Shown: positions 29,370 to 38,652, counted from the first letter of the stretch. The stretch is 64,000 nt of DNA from Prochlorococcus marinus XMU1402 (GCF_017696205.1 NZ_JAAORD010000001.1:1-64000), one strand, 5' to 3'. Numbers and translations: made by a program. Notes: generated by a model not told the origin, from the letters alone.

Positions 29370-30248
29370 TTAAACATTCAAAAGACAATTTTTTAGTCCT
29401 AATTTGTAGTTTTTATAAATTAGTTTATATCCGAGTGTTTTGCATAATAATTTATTAGAAACTCTTCTGTTTTCCATCCAAAAAGATTTGGCAATAGGCG
29501 ATAACTCTTTTTTTGCATCCTCAAAAAATATTGGCTCTGGCATTTTAGTGCCAAGTAAATCATAACAATATTGAATTACTTCCATTTGAGAACAGGGTTC
29601 ATCATCTCCAATATTGATGATTTGATAAAACTTTAAAGAATCTTTATTCTTTAATAAATAAATAATTGCACTTACAATATCAGCGACATGAATCCTTGAA
29701 AATACTTGATTTTTTTTAACAATGACGCGAATTTTGTTGTTTTTGATTGCTTCAAAAGTCGATCTTCCAGGTCCATAAATACCTGGTAATCTAAAAATTT
29801 GCACTGGCAAACCTGATGCAATCCATTCTTTTTCGCAATTTAATCTTTTCTGACTTCTTTTTTGAAAAGGATTAGGAATGTCTATCTCAGAAACCCAATC
29901 ACCTTGAGTATTGCCATATACGCCTGTGGTAGATAAATATCCAACCCATTCAAGTGAACAAGTTTTTAGTTTACTTTTAAGACATTTTAATACTGGATCA
30001 TTACCATTTTTATCTGGAGGTATACAGCTAAGAATATGAGTTACCCCATCAAAAATTTCTTTGTTAGGCAGTATGTTTGTTTCACTGTTAAAAATAAAGC
30101 TATTAGGATCTTTGTTTTTAGACCTTGAGCTAGTTAAAGCAGTAAAACCCAATTTTCTTATGGTTTTTGTAAAGAAACTACCGCTGTAGCCACATCCTAA
30201 GATTAAAAATTTACTTTTTTTATTAAGTGAACTTGCGATATTATTCAT
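29370..30248 (-). CDS. NAD(P)-binding sugar-epimerase-like (YeeZ-type SDR) protein
   Basis: The 292-aa protein has an N-terminal Rossmann motif KFLILGCGYSGSFFTKTI, a central YLSTTGVYGNTQGDWVSE (the Ser-Tyr part of extended short-chain dehydrogenases, though the YxxxK lysine is not obvious), and PVQIFRLPGIYGPGRSTFEAIK. This places it with the YeeZ-like NAD-dependent epimerase/dehydratase family, whose substrate is unknown. It may be co-transcribed with pdxA. Confidence 0.8.
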   Translation of the reverse strand: MNNIASSLNKKSKFLILGCGYSGSFFTKTIRKLGFTALTSSRSKNKDPNSFIFNSETNILPNKEIFDGVTHILSCIPPDKNGNDPVLKCLKSKLKTCSLEWVGYLSTTGVYGNTQGDWVSEIDIPNPFQKRSQKRLNCEKEWIASGLPVQIFRLPGIYGPGRSTFEAIKNNKIRVIVKKNQVFSRIHVADIVSAIIYLLKNKDSLKFYQIINIGDDEPCSQMEVIQYCYDLLGTKMPEPIFFEDAKKELSPIAKSFWMENRRVSNKLLCKTLGYKLIYKNYKLGLKNCLLNV

Positions 30249-30280
30249 ATGGTATTAAAGTAGTACATATGTATTAATTA

Positions 30281-30511
30281 ATGATGAAGACAGCTGTTAA
30301 ACCTAATTTGAAATCAAAAACTTTTTGCAGTAGTAAAATTTATGTTCGTTTGAAAGAAACAGAAACAAGTTATTTTAATTTTAAATTCTACCAAAAGTTA
30401 TTTGTTATTATCATCTCATTTTCTGCAATTTTAATATACCCTGAATCTCCAAGAAATTTTGAAAATATATGTGAAACTTACAACTCTAAAATAATGTGCA
30501 ATGTTTGGTAG
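30281..30511 (+). CDS. Small protein with one membrane segment, unknown
   Basis: The 76-aa reading frame has a polar Lys-rich first half, one hydrophobic segment (LFVIIISFSAILIYP near residue 50) and a Cys-containing end, NICETYNSKIMCNVW. It starts 32 bases from the divergent SDR gene and its stop abuts the stop of the convergent HNH gene. Fit between two genes with no slack suggests it is real, but I do not recognise a family. An internal start near the hydrophobic segment is possible. Confidence 0.55.
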   Translation: MMKTAVKPNLKSKTFCSSKIYVRLKETETSYFNFKFYQKLFVIIISFSAILIYPESPRNFENICETYNSKIMCNVW

Positions 30512-30913
30512 TTAAGCAGCTTTATATGTTGATTCATTTGCTTCACAATTTTTTTTATTTGTTTTGAAGTTTGGATTTGCCCATTGTAATAATCTTATCG
30601 CTAATCTTAAATCACCTTCTAACCAAGCTCTAATAGCCATTGCTCTTCTTGGGTCATAAAATTTTTGTCTTCTATACCAATACAAAGCATTTTCGTCTGA
30701 TTTATCTCCATTACAAGAAAGACATGCTGGGACGCAGTTTTCTGTTGTACTCAAGCCTCCTTGACTTCGTGGTAATACATGGTCTATAGATTCAGATGGT
30801 TTTCCGCAATATATACAACTTTTTCCTGTAAACCTATGAATTGATTTTCGCCATTGTCTTAATCTGAACTTGGGACATAAATCCTCTAAAAACACCGCAT
30901 CGTTAATATGCAT
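30512..30913 (-). CDS. HNH-endonuclease-fold protein
   Basis: The 133-aa protein carries a zinc-bound HNH module: CIYCG (Cys33, Cys36), SIDHVLPRSQGG with the Asp-His pair near residue 44, NCVPACLSCNGDKSDENALYWYRRQ with the second pair Cys64 and Cys67. This is the compact cyanobacterial HNH type often found as a single chromosomal gene. Many such proteins are of unknown role; related folds act in restriction, intron homing or phage packaging. No partner for these is nearby. Confidence 0.85.
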   Translation of the reverse strand: MHINDAVFLEDLCPKFRLRQWRKSIHRFTGKSCIYCGKPSESIDHVLPRSQGGLSTTENCVPACLSCNGDKSDENALYWYRRQKFYDPRRAMAIRAWLEGDLRLAIRLLQWANPNFKTNKKNCEANESTYKAA

Positions 30914-31079
30914 TCAGACTATTTAATTAAATAAATAATGGCTTGAATATGTAAAAAGTCAATATTTTTTTTCTATTTTTTACCTTAAATTTGCCGGCAA
31001 AAATTTAATTTAGTGTTGATAGATACAAAATTAAATTTATTGAATTTTTTAAAAAGTATTATCTCTTTAGAAGCCTATA

Positions 31080-31529
31080 TTAGTAACTATATCTTTCAAG
31101 AGTTTCTTCATTAAATTCCTCATTAGCTTCTTCTAATTCTTTTTCTAATCTTTTTCTTTTGTTTTCTCTATCTTTAGACTCTTTTTGCTTTTTTTCTTCC
31201 TCCTTTTCTAAATCTCTTATTAGTTTTCTATTTGGATGAAGATTATCAAGGTATTCAACACAATAGCTGAAGGTTTCTCTATCTCTAATTACCGATTCAG
31301 TAATTTGTGCTGCTGCTTGTTTAGGAGAGACTTTGAAAAGACCTCCTTTTTGTTTTTTTATATATGTGTATGCAGCTTCCCAACTACTTTCATGATCATT
31401 ACCTCCATCCCTCATGGTACAGAAAATTTCCGCTCCAAATGAGCCAGCTTTAACTTTGGATGTTTGGAGTGATAATGGACATATTATTCCTAGAGTTAAA
31501 AAAATAAATTTTTTTTTAAATCCTTGCAT
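31080..31529 (-). CDS. Secreted protein with charged coiled-coil tail, unknown
   Basis: The 149-aa protein has a signal peptide (MQGFKKKFIFLTLGIICPLSLQTSKVKAG) with a likely cut near residue 28. The mature part has two conserved-looking cysteines in FCTMRDGGNDHESSWEAAYTYIKKQ and FSYCVEYLDNLHP, suggesting a disulfide. The last 45 residues are almost all Glu, Lys and Arg and should form a long helix. I do not recognise the family. A 166-base A/T-rich gap with no visible gene separates it from the HNH gene. Confidence 0.72.
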   Translation of the reverse strand: MQGFKKKFIFLTLGIICPLSLQTSKVKAGSFGAEIFCTMRDGGNDHESSWEAAYTYIKKQKGGLFKVSPKQAAAQITESVIRDRETFSYCVEYLDNLHPNRKLIRDLEKEEEKKQKESKDRENKRKRLEKELEEANEEFNEETLERYSY

Positions 31530-31585
31530 TTAATTTTTGCTACCCTTTTAAAAATATCTTTTATTGGAAATATGTCTATAGAAAT

Positions 31586-32098
31586 TTAAGATTTTATTAC
31601 TCCAAATAAGTTTAAAAATTTTACAACTAACGGAAGAATTAGAAGAACAGTAATCAACCTTACTGCGTGGAGAGTTGCCACTGCAGCTCCTACTCCATAT
31701 TCAGAGCCAACAAGACTCATACCGCTGATGCCTCCTGGAGCAGCACCAAGAATTGTTGTTATTACATCTATATTAAGTAATCTGCTTGTCCATAATCCAA
31801 TTGCTAATCCTGTAATAACTAAAGTAAAAGTTATTAAAATGGCTGGTCTCCATAAGGTTTGAAGATCAATTAATGAGTCTTTGGTTAAAGATGTACCAAT
31901 AACTGTTCCAATGCCAATTTCTAGTATTGTTCTTGTCCCAATTGGCCATTCTGCTACGTCAACTTTCCCGCTGATGCTAAGTATGCTTGCGCCTATTAAT
32001 GCTCCTGCAAGAGGCGCCGCAGGTATACCTGTTTTTAGGGCTAAAGCCCCAAAAATTCCACCTGCAATTAGATAATAGATTAGATTTATGTTTGGCAT
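31586..32098 (-). CDS. AbrB-family membrane protein (half-length)
   Basis: The 170-aa protein has about five hydrophobic segments and the family patterns PAAPLAGALIGASILS, LEIGIGTVIGTSLTKDSL and LGAAPGGISGMSLVGSEYGVGAAVATLHAVRLITVLL. This is the AbrB duplication domain once misnamed ammonia monooxygenase. Full proteins have two copies (about 350 aa); this one has a single copy, so it may act as a dimer. The function is unknown, perhaps transport. Confidence 0.8.
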   Translation of the reverse strand: MPNINLIYYLIAGGIFGALALKTGIPAAPLAGALIGASILSISGKVDVAEWPIGTRTILEIGIGTVIGTSLTKDSLIDLQTLWRPAILITFTLVITGLAIGLWTSRLLNIDVITTILGAAPGGISGMSLVGSEYGVGAAVATLHAVRLITVLLILPLVVKFLNLFGVIKS

Positions 32099-32231
32099 AA
32101 ATTTAAGGGATGTTTGGACATAATATTAGAAAAATTTTTTTTTGCTTGGGTTTATAGTCAAATTATATTTTTGTTTTCCTCTCGTAATGTCCCCTTTTAT
32201 TGGCATAATATTACTTAAAGCATGAAAATTT

Positions 32232-32429
32232 ATGTCTTCACAAATTTCATATAAAGCTAATAAAAGCCGGATAAAGAAAAAATTATCTTTTTTTGAGGGT
32301 GGTCACCAGCTTGAAAAATTAGAGTTTGCTCTTGCAATAGCTCAAACTAACGGAGATGAGAAAAAATCAATAGTTCTTCGAAAAAAGATTGTTGAGTTAG
32401 GGGGAAATATTGAAGAGCCAGGTACTTAA
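32232..32429 (+). CDS. Small conserved-looking protein, unknown
   Basis: The 65-aa reading frame encodes a basic N-terminus (SSQISYKANKSRIKKKLSFFEGG) and a helical part (LEKLEFALAIAQTNGDEKKSIVLRKKIVELGGNIEEPGT). Composition is that of a soluble, helical protein. It ends one base before the convergent aminotransferase gene. I do not recognise a named family; the sequence has the feel of a small picocyanobacterial core protein. Confidence 0.65.
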   Translation: MSSQISYKANKSRIKKKLSFFEGGHQLEKLEFALAIAQTNGDEKKSIVLRKKIVELGGNIEEPGT

Positions 32430-32430
32430 C

Positions 32431-33594
32431 TTAACTTGCCGCAAGATATTTAGATGCTACAACTAATGCTTCACCAGCTTGCTCGGCTGTGATTTTGCCT
32501 AGGTTAAGAAGTGTATTACTGATAGCTGAGACCACCGTAATAATGTCTCTATCATTAACATAACCTAAGTGTCCGACTCTAAATATTTCCCCTTTTAAAT
32601 GATCTTGTCCACCAGCAAGTAAGATATCAAAATTATTTTTTATTGTTTTTCTAAATTCTTCAGCATCAACTCCATCTGTTTTTATTGCAGTAATTGAAGG
32701 ACTTAAATATTTTTCATCAGCAAATAATTTTAGATTTAAAGCCTTTACAGCATTGCTCATTGCTAATTTGTGTTTATTGTGTCTTAGAAAAATGTTTTCT
32801 AAGCCTTCTTCTCTCATCATTTTTAAAGCTTCATCTAAAGCAAAAACTAAATTAACTGCTGGAGTGTATGGATTACTGTTACTTAAGAGACTCTTTCTGT
32901 ACGATTTTAAATTTAAATAAAATTTTGGTAAGTTAGATTTTTCTGTAGCTTCCCATGCTTTTTGGCTCATTGATATAAAACTAAGCCCAGGAGGTATCAT
33001 ATATCCTTTTTGTGACCCTGAAGCAACGATATCTAGTTCCCATGCATCTACAGGCACATTGCAAGCACCAAGACTCGTAACGCAGTCAACAATTGATAAA
33101 GCTTTTCTATGTTCGCGAATATATGAACTTATAGTTTCTAGATCATTAATTACACCTGTTGAGGTTTCAGAATGAGTCAAAATAACTGCCTTTATTTCTT
33201 TTTGTTTATCTTCCTCTAATATCTTTTTGAATTTTTCGGGATCAAGTGGAGTACCCCATTCGGAATCAATTTTTATTACCTCTAAACCAAATTCTTTAGC
33301 AACTTTTACCCATCTTTCGCCAAATTTTCCATTTTCTCCACAAATTACTTTATCTCCTCTACTTAAGGTATTTATTATTCCAGCCTCCATCGCGGCGGTC
33401 CCACTACCAGTGATTGTTAGAACATCATTTTGAGTTTGATGAAGCCATTGTAAATTTTTAGTAGTGCTTTCTACGAGATCTTGAAATTCTTTACTTCGAT
33501 GACCTATTGGATGCTTACTTAATGCTTGTAAAACTTTTTCTGGAACTGGTGTGGGTCCAGGAATCATCAATGATAATTTTTGCTGTATGGCCAC
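32431..33594 (-). CDS. Class V aminotransferase (serine/alanine-glyoxylate type)
   Basis: This PLP enzyme resembles alanine- or serine-glyoxylate aminotransferases and the cyanobacterial protein often labelled soluble hydrogenase 42-kDa subunit. The 387-aa sequence shows LMIPGPTPVPEKVLQALSKHPIGHRSKEF at the start, TGSGTAAMEAG near residue 60, ILTHSETSTGVIND near 140, VDCVTSLGACNVPVD near 165 and the PLP lysine in VASGSQKGYMIPPGLSF near 195. A role in photorespiratory glyoxylate use is likely; the hydrogenase name is historical. Confidence 0.88.
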   Translation of the reverse strand: MAIQQKLSLMIPGPTPVPEKVLQALSKHPIGHRSKEFQDLVESTTKNLQWLHQTQNDVLTITGSGTAAMEAGIINTLSRGDKVICGENGKFGERWVKVAKEFGLEVIKIDSEWGTPLDPEKFKKILEEDKQKEIKAVILTHSETSTGVINDLETISSYIREHRKALSIVDCVTSLGACNVPVDAWELDIVASGSQKGYMIPPGLSFISMSQKAWEATEKSNLPKFYLNLKSYRKSLLSNSNPYTPAVNLVFALDEALKMMREEGLENIFLRHNKHKLAMSNAVKALNLKLFADEKYLSPSITAIKTDGVDAEEFRKTIKNNFDILLAGGQDHLKGEIFRVGHLGYVNDRDIITVVSAISNTLLNLGKITAEQAGEALVVASKYLAAS

Positions 33595-33654
33595 TTTTTG
33601 TTAAATAGGTCATTCTTAGATTAGTTCTCATTATATATTTTTCAATTACTTGAT

Positions 33655-34767
33655 TTGAAAAAAGGATTATCTTTACCTTTGTGGGTTGCTGGAGCTGCTA
33701 GGTCAGCATTAAAAAAACTAGTAGGGTTGCCATTTGAAAATTATGAACTAATAAAAATTCCTAATGAAAAAAAAGAAATAAAAATTGAGATTCATTCTGT
33801 TGGTTTAATTAAAGATGACTCGCATGCATTAGGAATTACCTTTGCACAGTCAGGCTTAGATCTTGACATTACACAAAACTTAGAAATATGGACGATAGCC
33901 TCTTTAGAAAAAATTTCTTTTAATAATCCTGTTCACACAATTCCAATAAATATTATTGCAGGATCTGGTGTAGGGATAAAAGAAGATACATCAGAGATAT
34001 GCATTTCTAATTTTGCAAAAGAAGTTTTATATGAAAATTTATTAGATAGTATTCCTGAGGGCTTTAATTTGAAATTGGAAATTATTTTTCCAAAGGGAGC
34101 ATTTTTAGCTGAAAGAACTAGTAATAAGTCATTTGGTATTGTTAATGGATTATCTATTATTGGTACTTCTGCTGAGACTTATTCAAGTGCTTCACCTGAT
34201 CAATTAGAAGAGGCTAAAAATAATTTAGCAAAGTTAATTCAAAATGATTTTAAAGGGGAGGTTGTATTTGTTATTGGTGAAAATGGGTTAAATTTGGCAA
34301 AAAATTATGATGTTAATTTGCCAATTATCAAAATTGGAAATTGGATAGGACCATTATTAGTTGACGCAGCAATAAAAAAAGTAAAAACTGTAATTTTATT
34401 TGGTTATCACGGAAAATTAATTAAATTAGCAGGTGGTATTTTTCATACACATAATCATTTAGCTGATGCAAGAATTGAGATTCTTGTTTATTTAGCTGTT
34501 CAAGAAAAGTTACCACCTGAAATAATAGTTGAATTATCTCAGTTAGATAATCTTGAGAATGCATTACAACTTCTTGAAAGATTTAATAAATCTTTAGCTG
34601 ATAAATTATTCAAGAATTTATCTAATACGATCGAAAAGCGTTCTTTTACTTATGTAAATAGGTATGTAAAAACTGATATGGAAATCGCATCAATCATTTT
34701 TGATAGAAAAAGGAAAATAAGGTGGGCTGGAAATTATGGTAATAAGTATGTTTCTTATTTTCAATGA
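33655..34767 (+). CDS. cbiD: Cobalt-precorrin-5B C1-methyltransferase
   Basis: CbiD methylates C1 of cobalt-precorrin-5B in oxygen-independent corrin synthesis. The 370-aa protein (TTG start) shows the family shape: GLSLPLWVAGAARSALKKLVG at the start, IIAGSGVGIKEDT near residue 100, FPKGAFLAERTSNKSFGIVNGLSIIGTSAETY near 145 and LFGYHGKLIKLAGGIFHTHNHLADARIEIL near 245. Prochlorococcus makes pseudo-cobalamin, so the gene fits. It precedes guaA by 54 bases. Confidence 0.93.
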   Translation: MKKGLSLPLWVAGAARSALKKLVGLPFENYELIKIPNEKKEIKIEIHSVGLIKDDSHALGITFAQSGLDLDITQNLEIWTIASLEKISFNNPVHTIPINIIAGSGVGIKEDTSEICISNFAKEVLYENLLDSIPEGFNLKLEIIFPKGAFLAERTSNKSFGIVNGLSIIGTSAETYSSASPDQLEEAKNNLAKLIQNDFKGEVVFVIGENGLNLAKNYDVNLPIIKIGNWIGPLLVDAAIKKVKTVILFGYHGKLIKLAGGIFHTHNHLADARIEILVYLAVQEKLPPEIIVELSQLDNLENALQLLERFNKSLADKLFKNLSNTIEKRSFTYVNRYVKTDMEIASIIFDRKRKIRWAGNYGNKYVSYFQ

Positions 34768-34821
34768 AATTAATTTGTGATTCATTATGCTTTTGTAAAT
34801 AAATTAAGCTAACTTTTATAC

Positions 34822-36408
34822 ATGAGTCAAACATCTTTAAAAAAAGAACGAGATCCTTCAATATTAATCTTAGATTTCGGATCTCAATATTCTGAATTGA
34901 TTGCTAGAAGAATTAGAGAAACTAATGTTTTTTCTCTTGTAGTAAGTAATTGTATTTCAATTGAGGAAATTAAAAATATTAACCCTAAAGGGATTATTTT
35001 GAGTGGAGGCCCAAATTCTGTATATGACCAAAACGCTCCTAAGTGTGATGAAAAAATTTTTAGTTTAGGAATTCCTATTCTTGGCATATGCTATGGCATG
35101 CAATTAATCGTCAAAGAGCTTGGAGGATCTGTTATTTCAGCAATCAAAAAAGCAGAATATGGTAGAGCACCAATCATTATAGATCAAGAATCTGACCTCC
35201 TTTCTGATGTTGAAGATAAATCTATTATGTGGATGAGTCATGGGGATTCAATTAATAGTTTGCCTGACGGATTTAATAAAATTGCTCATACCGAAAACAC
35301 ACTTCATGCAGCAATTTCAAATGATGTAAAGAAATTATTTGGCGTACAATTTCATCCTGAAGTTATTCATTCAGAATTTGGGATGACGGTAATTAAAAAT
35401 TTTGTTTATAAAATTTCTTGCTGTGCGTCGGATTGGACAACCGAAACCTATTTAGAGGAAACTATTCCAAGGATAAGAGAGCAAGTTGGCAATAAAAAAG
35501 TTTTGCTTGCCTTGTCAGGAGGAGTTGATTCCTCAACTCTTGCTTTTCTACTGAATAAAGCAATTGGAAATCAGCTTACATGTATGTTTATAGACCAAGG
35601 TTTCATGAGAAAAGGTGAGCCAGAATTTTTAATGAGTTTTTTTGATAAAAAATTTCATATAAAAGTTGAATATATTAATGCAAGGGAAAGGTTTATTGCC
35701 AAATTAAAAGGTATTACTGATCCAGAACAAAAAAGAAAAATTATAGGTGAAGAATTTATTAGAGTATTTGAGGAAGAAAGCAGTAGATTGGGACCTTTTC
35801 AGTATTTAGCTCAAGGTACTCTATATCCTGATGTTATTGAAAGTGCTGGTACTAATATTGATCCTAAGACAGGTGAAAGAATAGCTGTAAAAATAAAGAG
35901 TCATCATAATGTGGGTGGATTGCCAAAAGATTTACAATTTAAATTAGTTGAACCATTAAGAAAACTTTTTAAGGATGAAGTCCGAAAAGTCGGTGCTGCT
36001 TTAGGTTTGCCGGATGAAATTATAAAAAGGCATCCATTCCCAGGACCAGGATTAGCTATAAGAATTTTAGGAGAGGTAAATAATGAAAAACTGGATTGTT
36101 TAAGAGATGCAGACTGGATAGTAAGAGATGAAATTAAAAAAGCAGGTCTTTACAATGATATTTGGCAAGCTTTTGCAGTATTGCTACCTGTTAAAACTGT
36201 AGGAGTGATGGGAGATAAAAGGACTTATTCATGGCCAATAGTTTTACGTTGCGTATCAAGCGAGGATGGTATGACAGCGGATTGGTCAAAAATTCCTTTT
36301 CAGATTTTGGAGAGGATTGCAAATAGAATCGTGAACGAAGTAGAGTCAGTTAACAGAGTTGTTTATGATATAACAAGCAAACCTCCTGGAACTATTGAGT
36401 GGGAATGA
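34822..36408 (+). CDS. guaA: GMP synthase (glutamine-hydrolysing)
   Basis: GuaA converts XMP to GMP. The 528-aa protein has the class I glutaminase triad: Cys in GICYGMQ near residue 92, His and Glu in FGVQFHPEV near 180. The PP-loop [11 protein letters not shown] near 235 follows, and the XMP dimerisation domain ends in [11 protein letters not shown]. The 3' end of guaA is a well-known target for integrating elements in many bacteria. A second copy of the last codons (GTIEWE plus stop) lies at 38653-38673. Confidence 0.97.
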   Translation: MSQTSLKKERDPSILILDFGSQYSELIARRIRETNVFSLVVSNCISIEEIKNINPKGIILSGGPNSVYDQNAPKCDEKIFSLGIPILGICYGMQLIVKELGGSVISAIKKAEYGRAPIIIDQESDLLSDVEDKSIMWMSHGDSINSLPDGFNKIAHTENTLHAAISNDVKKLFGVQFHPEVIHSEFGMTVIKNFVYKISCCASDWTTETYLEETIPRIREQVGNKKVLLALSGGVDSSTLAFLLNKAIGNQLTCMFIDQGFMRKGEPEFLMSFFDKKFHIKVEYINARERFIAKLKGITDPEQKRKIIGEEFIRVFEEESSRLGPFQYLAQGTLYPDVIESAGTNIDPKTGERIAVKIKSHHNVGGLPKDLQFKLVEPLRKLFKDEVRKVGAALGLPDEIIKRHPFPGPGLAIRILGEVNNEKLDCLRDADWIVRDEIKKAGLYNDIWQAFAVLLPVKTVGVMGDKRTYSWPIVLRCVSSEDGMTADWSKIPFQILERIANRIVNEVESVNRVVYDITSKPPGTIEWE

Positions 36409-36440
36409 AGAATAGGTTATAAACCAAGTTATAGATTCAA

Positions 36441-36537
36441 AAAGTAGGTTTCCCTCAGGTTTCCCTCAGGTTTCCCGTAGAGTGAAAATCTTGTCTCTAT
36501 AGAGAAATCGTAAAGTTTTAAATTTCTCTACACCTTA
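36441..36537. repeat. Copy 1 of ~90-bp element, beyond the TPR gene stop
   Basis: The element starts with nearly three direct copies of AGGTTTCCCTC, then a 12-bp palindrome TCTCTATAGAGA, then TAGAGAAAT (36500-36508) and its inverse ATTTCTCTA (36522-36530), then CACCTT. A second copy is at 37501-37585. The inner inverted repeat would form a 9-bp stem with a 13-base loop. The right end runs into the last codons of the TPR gene. Confidence 0.9.
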
Positions 36538-37289
36538 ATAAATTTGCTTTTCTCTACATACTTTTTGAGTCTATCTGCCTTTTTATGATCCTCATCTGCA
36601 CCTTTATTATCACCTAATTTACGCTTTACTCTTGCACGTAGATTAAAGGTATATTCATAAGGAAAAAAATAGTTGGAATCTATAACTCTATTTAAATCAT
36701 CTAGAGCAGATTGAAAATTTCTAAGGTTAAAATTTAGTTTTCCTCTACTCACAAGAGATGAGATTGCTATTTGAGAATCTTTTTTTAAACTTATAACTTT
36801 GGAGTAAAAATCAATTGCTTCCTCATAATCACCCAATTCCATTTTTGCAATTGCCATTCCTTCATATACATCAACGTTAGTATCGTTTATTTGCAGAACT
36901 TTTTCATAAATATTCAAACACTCCTTAAGGGATTCTTCTGTATAACCACCTTTACTAAGTCTTCCTTTTTGCTTTAATTTCTCTGCAGAATCAATTAATA
37001 ATTTTTCTTCTGGTGTTTCTTTTGAATGATTTAATGCCAATAGATTATCAATTTTTTTTGAGTTTTGATCAAACTCTTTTTTATCATTTAAATTTAATTT
37101 ATTGCTTTCGAATAACTTGTAATAGGAAATATTCATGAAGGTATATGCATTGAACATGTTTGGATTTATTTTTACTGCTTTTTTAAAATCTTCTATTGCT
37201 TGTCTGTGATATCTAAGGTCATTTTTAACTAAACCTGATCCTATGAAAAAAGAATAAAGAGAACCTATTGAATTATTTTTTATTTCCAT
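36528..37289 (-). CDS. TPR-repeat protein of the accessory segment
   Basis: The 253-aa protein has no signal peptide. TPR units are visible: DLRYHRQAIEDFKKAVKINPNMFNAYTFMNISYYKL near residue 20, then VLQINDTNVDVYEGMAIAKMELGDYEEAIDFYSKVISLKK near 130, then LDDLNRVIDSNYFFPYEYTFNLRARVKRKLGDNKGADED. Between them a charged stretch (SKKIDNLLALNHSKE) replaces a normal repeat. It is likely a scaffold. It shares a strand and a 3' element with the DnaB-like gene 311 bases upstream, which suggests the two arrived together. Confidence 0.8.
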   Translation of the reverse strand: MEIKNNSIGSLYSFFIGSGLVKNDLRYHRQAIEDFKKAVKINPNMFNAYTFMNISYYKLFESNKLNLNDKKEFDQNSKKIDNLLALNHSKETPEEKLLIDSAEKLKQKGRLSKGGYTEESLKECLNIYEKVLQINDTNVDVYEGMAIAKMELGDYEEAIDFYSKVISLKKDSQIAISSLVSRGKLNFNLRNFQSALDDLNRVIDSNYFFPYEYTFNLRARVKRKLGDNKGADEDHKKADRLKKYVEKSKFIKV

Positions 37290-37500
37290 ATTTAAATTTG
37301 TTCAGAATTTTAATGGTCTGAATATCTTGTATTAATTAATAATTAATCTGATGGATTTCTAATATGACACCTCAATATTTTTATGCACAAACTTTTAAAA
37401 AAACTTCATTTAGTAAGTAATGAAAAGATACCAAATCAAATATTTAATTTACTGTGATTGAGTAATTAATTTTTATTTTTTATTAAATAAATTCTTCCTA
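37290..37500. other. Non-coding spacer between the two accessory genes
   Basis: This stretch, with the element at 37501-37585, forms a 311-base gap. It is A/T-rich with no reading frame above 18 codons. It should contain the promoter of the TPR gene near its left end. I see no tRNA, hairpin or recognisable binding site in it. Confidence 0.6.
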
Positions 37501-37585
37501 AAAAGAGGTTTCCCTCAGGTTTCCCTCGGACTAAATTTTTGTCTCTATAGAGAAATCATAGAGTTTTAAATTTCTCTACACCTTG
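37501..37585. repeat. Copy 2 of ~90-bp element, beyond the DnaB-like gene stop
   Basis: It matches copy 1 from AGGTTTCCCTC through CACCTT, with two instead of nearly three AGGTTTCCCTC units and about ten fewer bases. The palindrome TCTCTATAGAGA and the TAGAGAAAT / ATTTCTCTA pair (37548-37556 and 37570-37578) are kept. It ends 16 bases beyond the stop of the DnaB-like gene, in the same orientation relative to it as copy 1 is to the TPR gene. Confidence 0.9.
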
Positions 37586-37600
37586 TATTCCTAATTTTGA

Positions 37601-38497
37601 TTAAGCAGCAAGATTCCTATATCTAGTAAATTGCGGTTCAAATAATAATTTGACTGTTCCTAATGGACCATTTCTATGTTTACAGGTAATGATTTCAGCA
37701 ATGCCTCTATCTTCGGTTTCTGGGTTGTAATATTCGTCTCTATAAATCATGGTAATAATGTCTGAATACACTTCAAGAGGTTCAAAGTCTCTGATATCAC
37801 TTAACATAGGTCTTTTATTTCTTCTTTTTTCTACATCCTTACTAAGTTGAGAAATAACAATAACAGGAACATTTAGTTCCTCTGCCATCCTTTTAAGACT
37901 CTTTGCTAATTTCAATAAATACTCTTCTCTATTTGATACATTTGATATGGGTAAGTAATCAAGTAGTTGGACATAATCAAGAATTACAAGTCCTAAACTC
38001 TTTTTTCTAGATTCCTCTTTAATTTTTTGGCAGATTGATTGCATTTCCTGAATGGAACTTATTGGTTTGTCAGTGATATGCAAAGGTAATTTACTTAGGG
38101 AATTAATGCCTTCATTCAGTAAGAACCATTCATCTTGTTGTAATCTGCCTGTTCTTAGTCGCCCAGATTCAATTCCTAATTCCATTGATAAAAGTCGATT
38201 AGATATTTGTTCCTTACTAATTTCCAAATGGAAAAGGCAAATTGGAAGATTTTGAGTTTTAGCAACATTTAATGCCATATTTAAAGATAATGATGTCTTC
38301 CCCATTGCAGGTCTTCCACCTAGAACAATTAATCCCCCTCTTGGAAGTCCTTGAGTCATAGCGTCATAATCATAAAAAGATACGGGGATTCCAGAGTCAC
38401 AAGTATTACCTAGAGCACGATTTTCGATTTCTTCAAATTTAGTACTCAATATTTCACCAATTACTTTTGTTCGTTCATTAATACTTTCTTCATTCAT
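37601..38497 (-). CDS. Stand-alone DnaB-type helicase ATPase domain
   Basis: The 298-aa protein matches only the C-terminal RecA-like half of replicative helicase DnaB. Visible are Walker A GRPAMGKTS at residues 61-69, LEISKEQISNRLLS near 91, SGRLRTGRLQQDEW near 111, Walker B LVILDYVQLL near 170, VIVISQLSKDVEKR near 212, YRDEYYNPE near 252 and the end KHRNGPLGTVKLLFEPQFTRYRNL. The N-terminal domain that builds the hexamer collar and binds primase is missing. The usual S-D-L-R-E-S-G-x-I-E-Q motif reads SDIRDFEPLEVY. It is probably not the main helicase; a phage, satellite or accessory role is plausible. Confidence 0.85.
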   Translation of the reverse strand: MNEESINERTKVIGEILSTKFEEIENRALGNTCDSGIPVSFYDYDAMTQGLPRGGLIVLGGRPAMGKTSLSLNMALNVAKTQNLPICLFHLEISKEQISNRLLSMELGIESGRLRTGRLQQDEWFLLNEGINSLSKLPLHITDKPISSIQEMQSICQKIKEESRKKSLGLVILDYVQLLDYLPISNVSNREEYLLKLAKSLKRMAEELNVPVIVISQLSKDVEKRRNKRPMLSDIRDFEPLEVYSDIITMIYRDEYYNPETEDRGIAEIITCKHRNGPLGTVKLLFEPQFTRYRNLAA

Positions 38498-38652
38498 TCT
38501 TATTTTTTTAGGGAAACTTATATAAGCGAATTATGGAGAAAATGCAAATTAAGTTTTTTAAAGAAATTTTTTTTACTTTTAAATAAATCTTGTATTACAT
38601 AGATATCTTCTGTCATACGCTTAAGCAAAATCTTATGACTTACTTATCTCTC

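Noticed and set aside
38510..38519. AGGGAAACTT near the DnaB-like start, as an inverted partner of the AGGTTTCCCTC repeats.
   Set aside because: Only about eight bases match, which is likely by chance; no palindrome or stem follows it.
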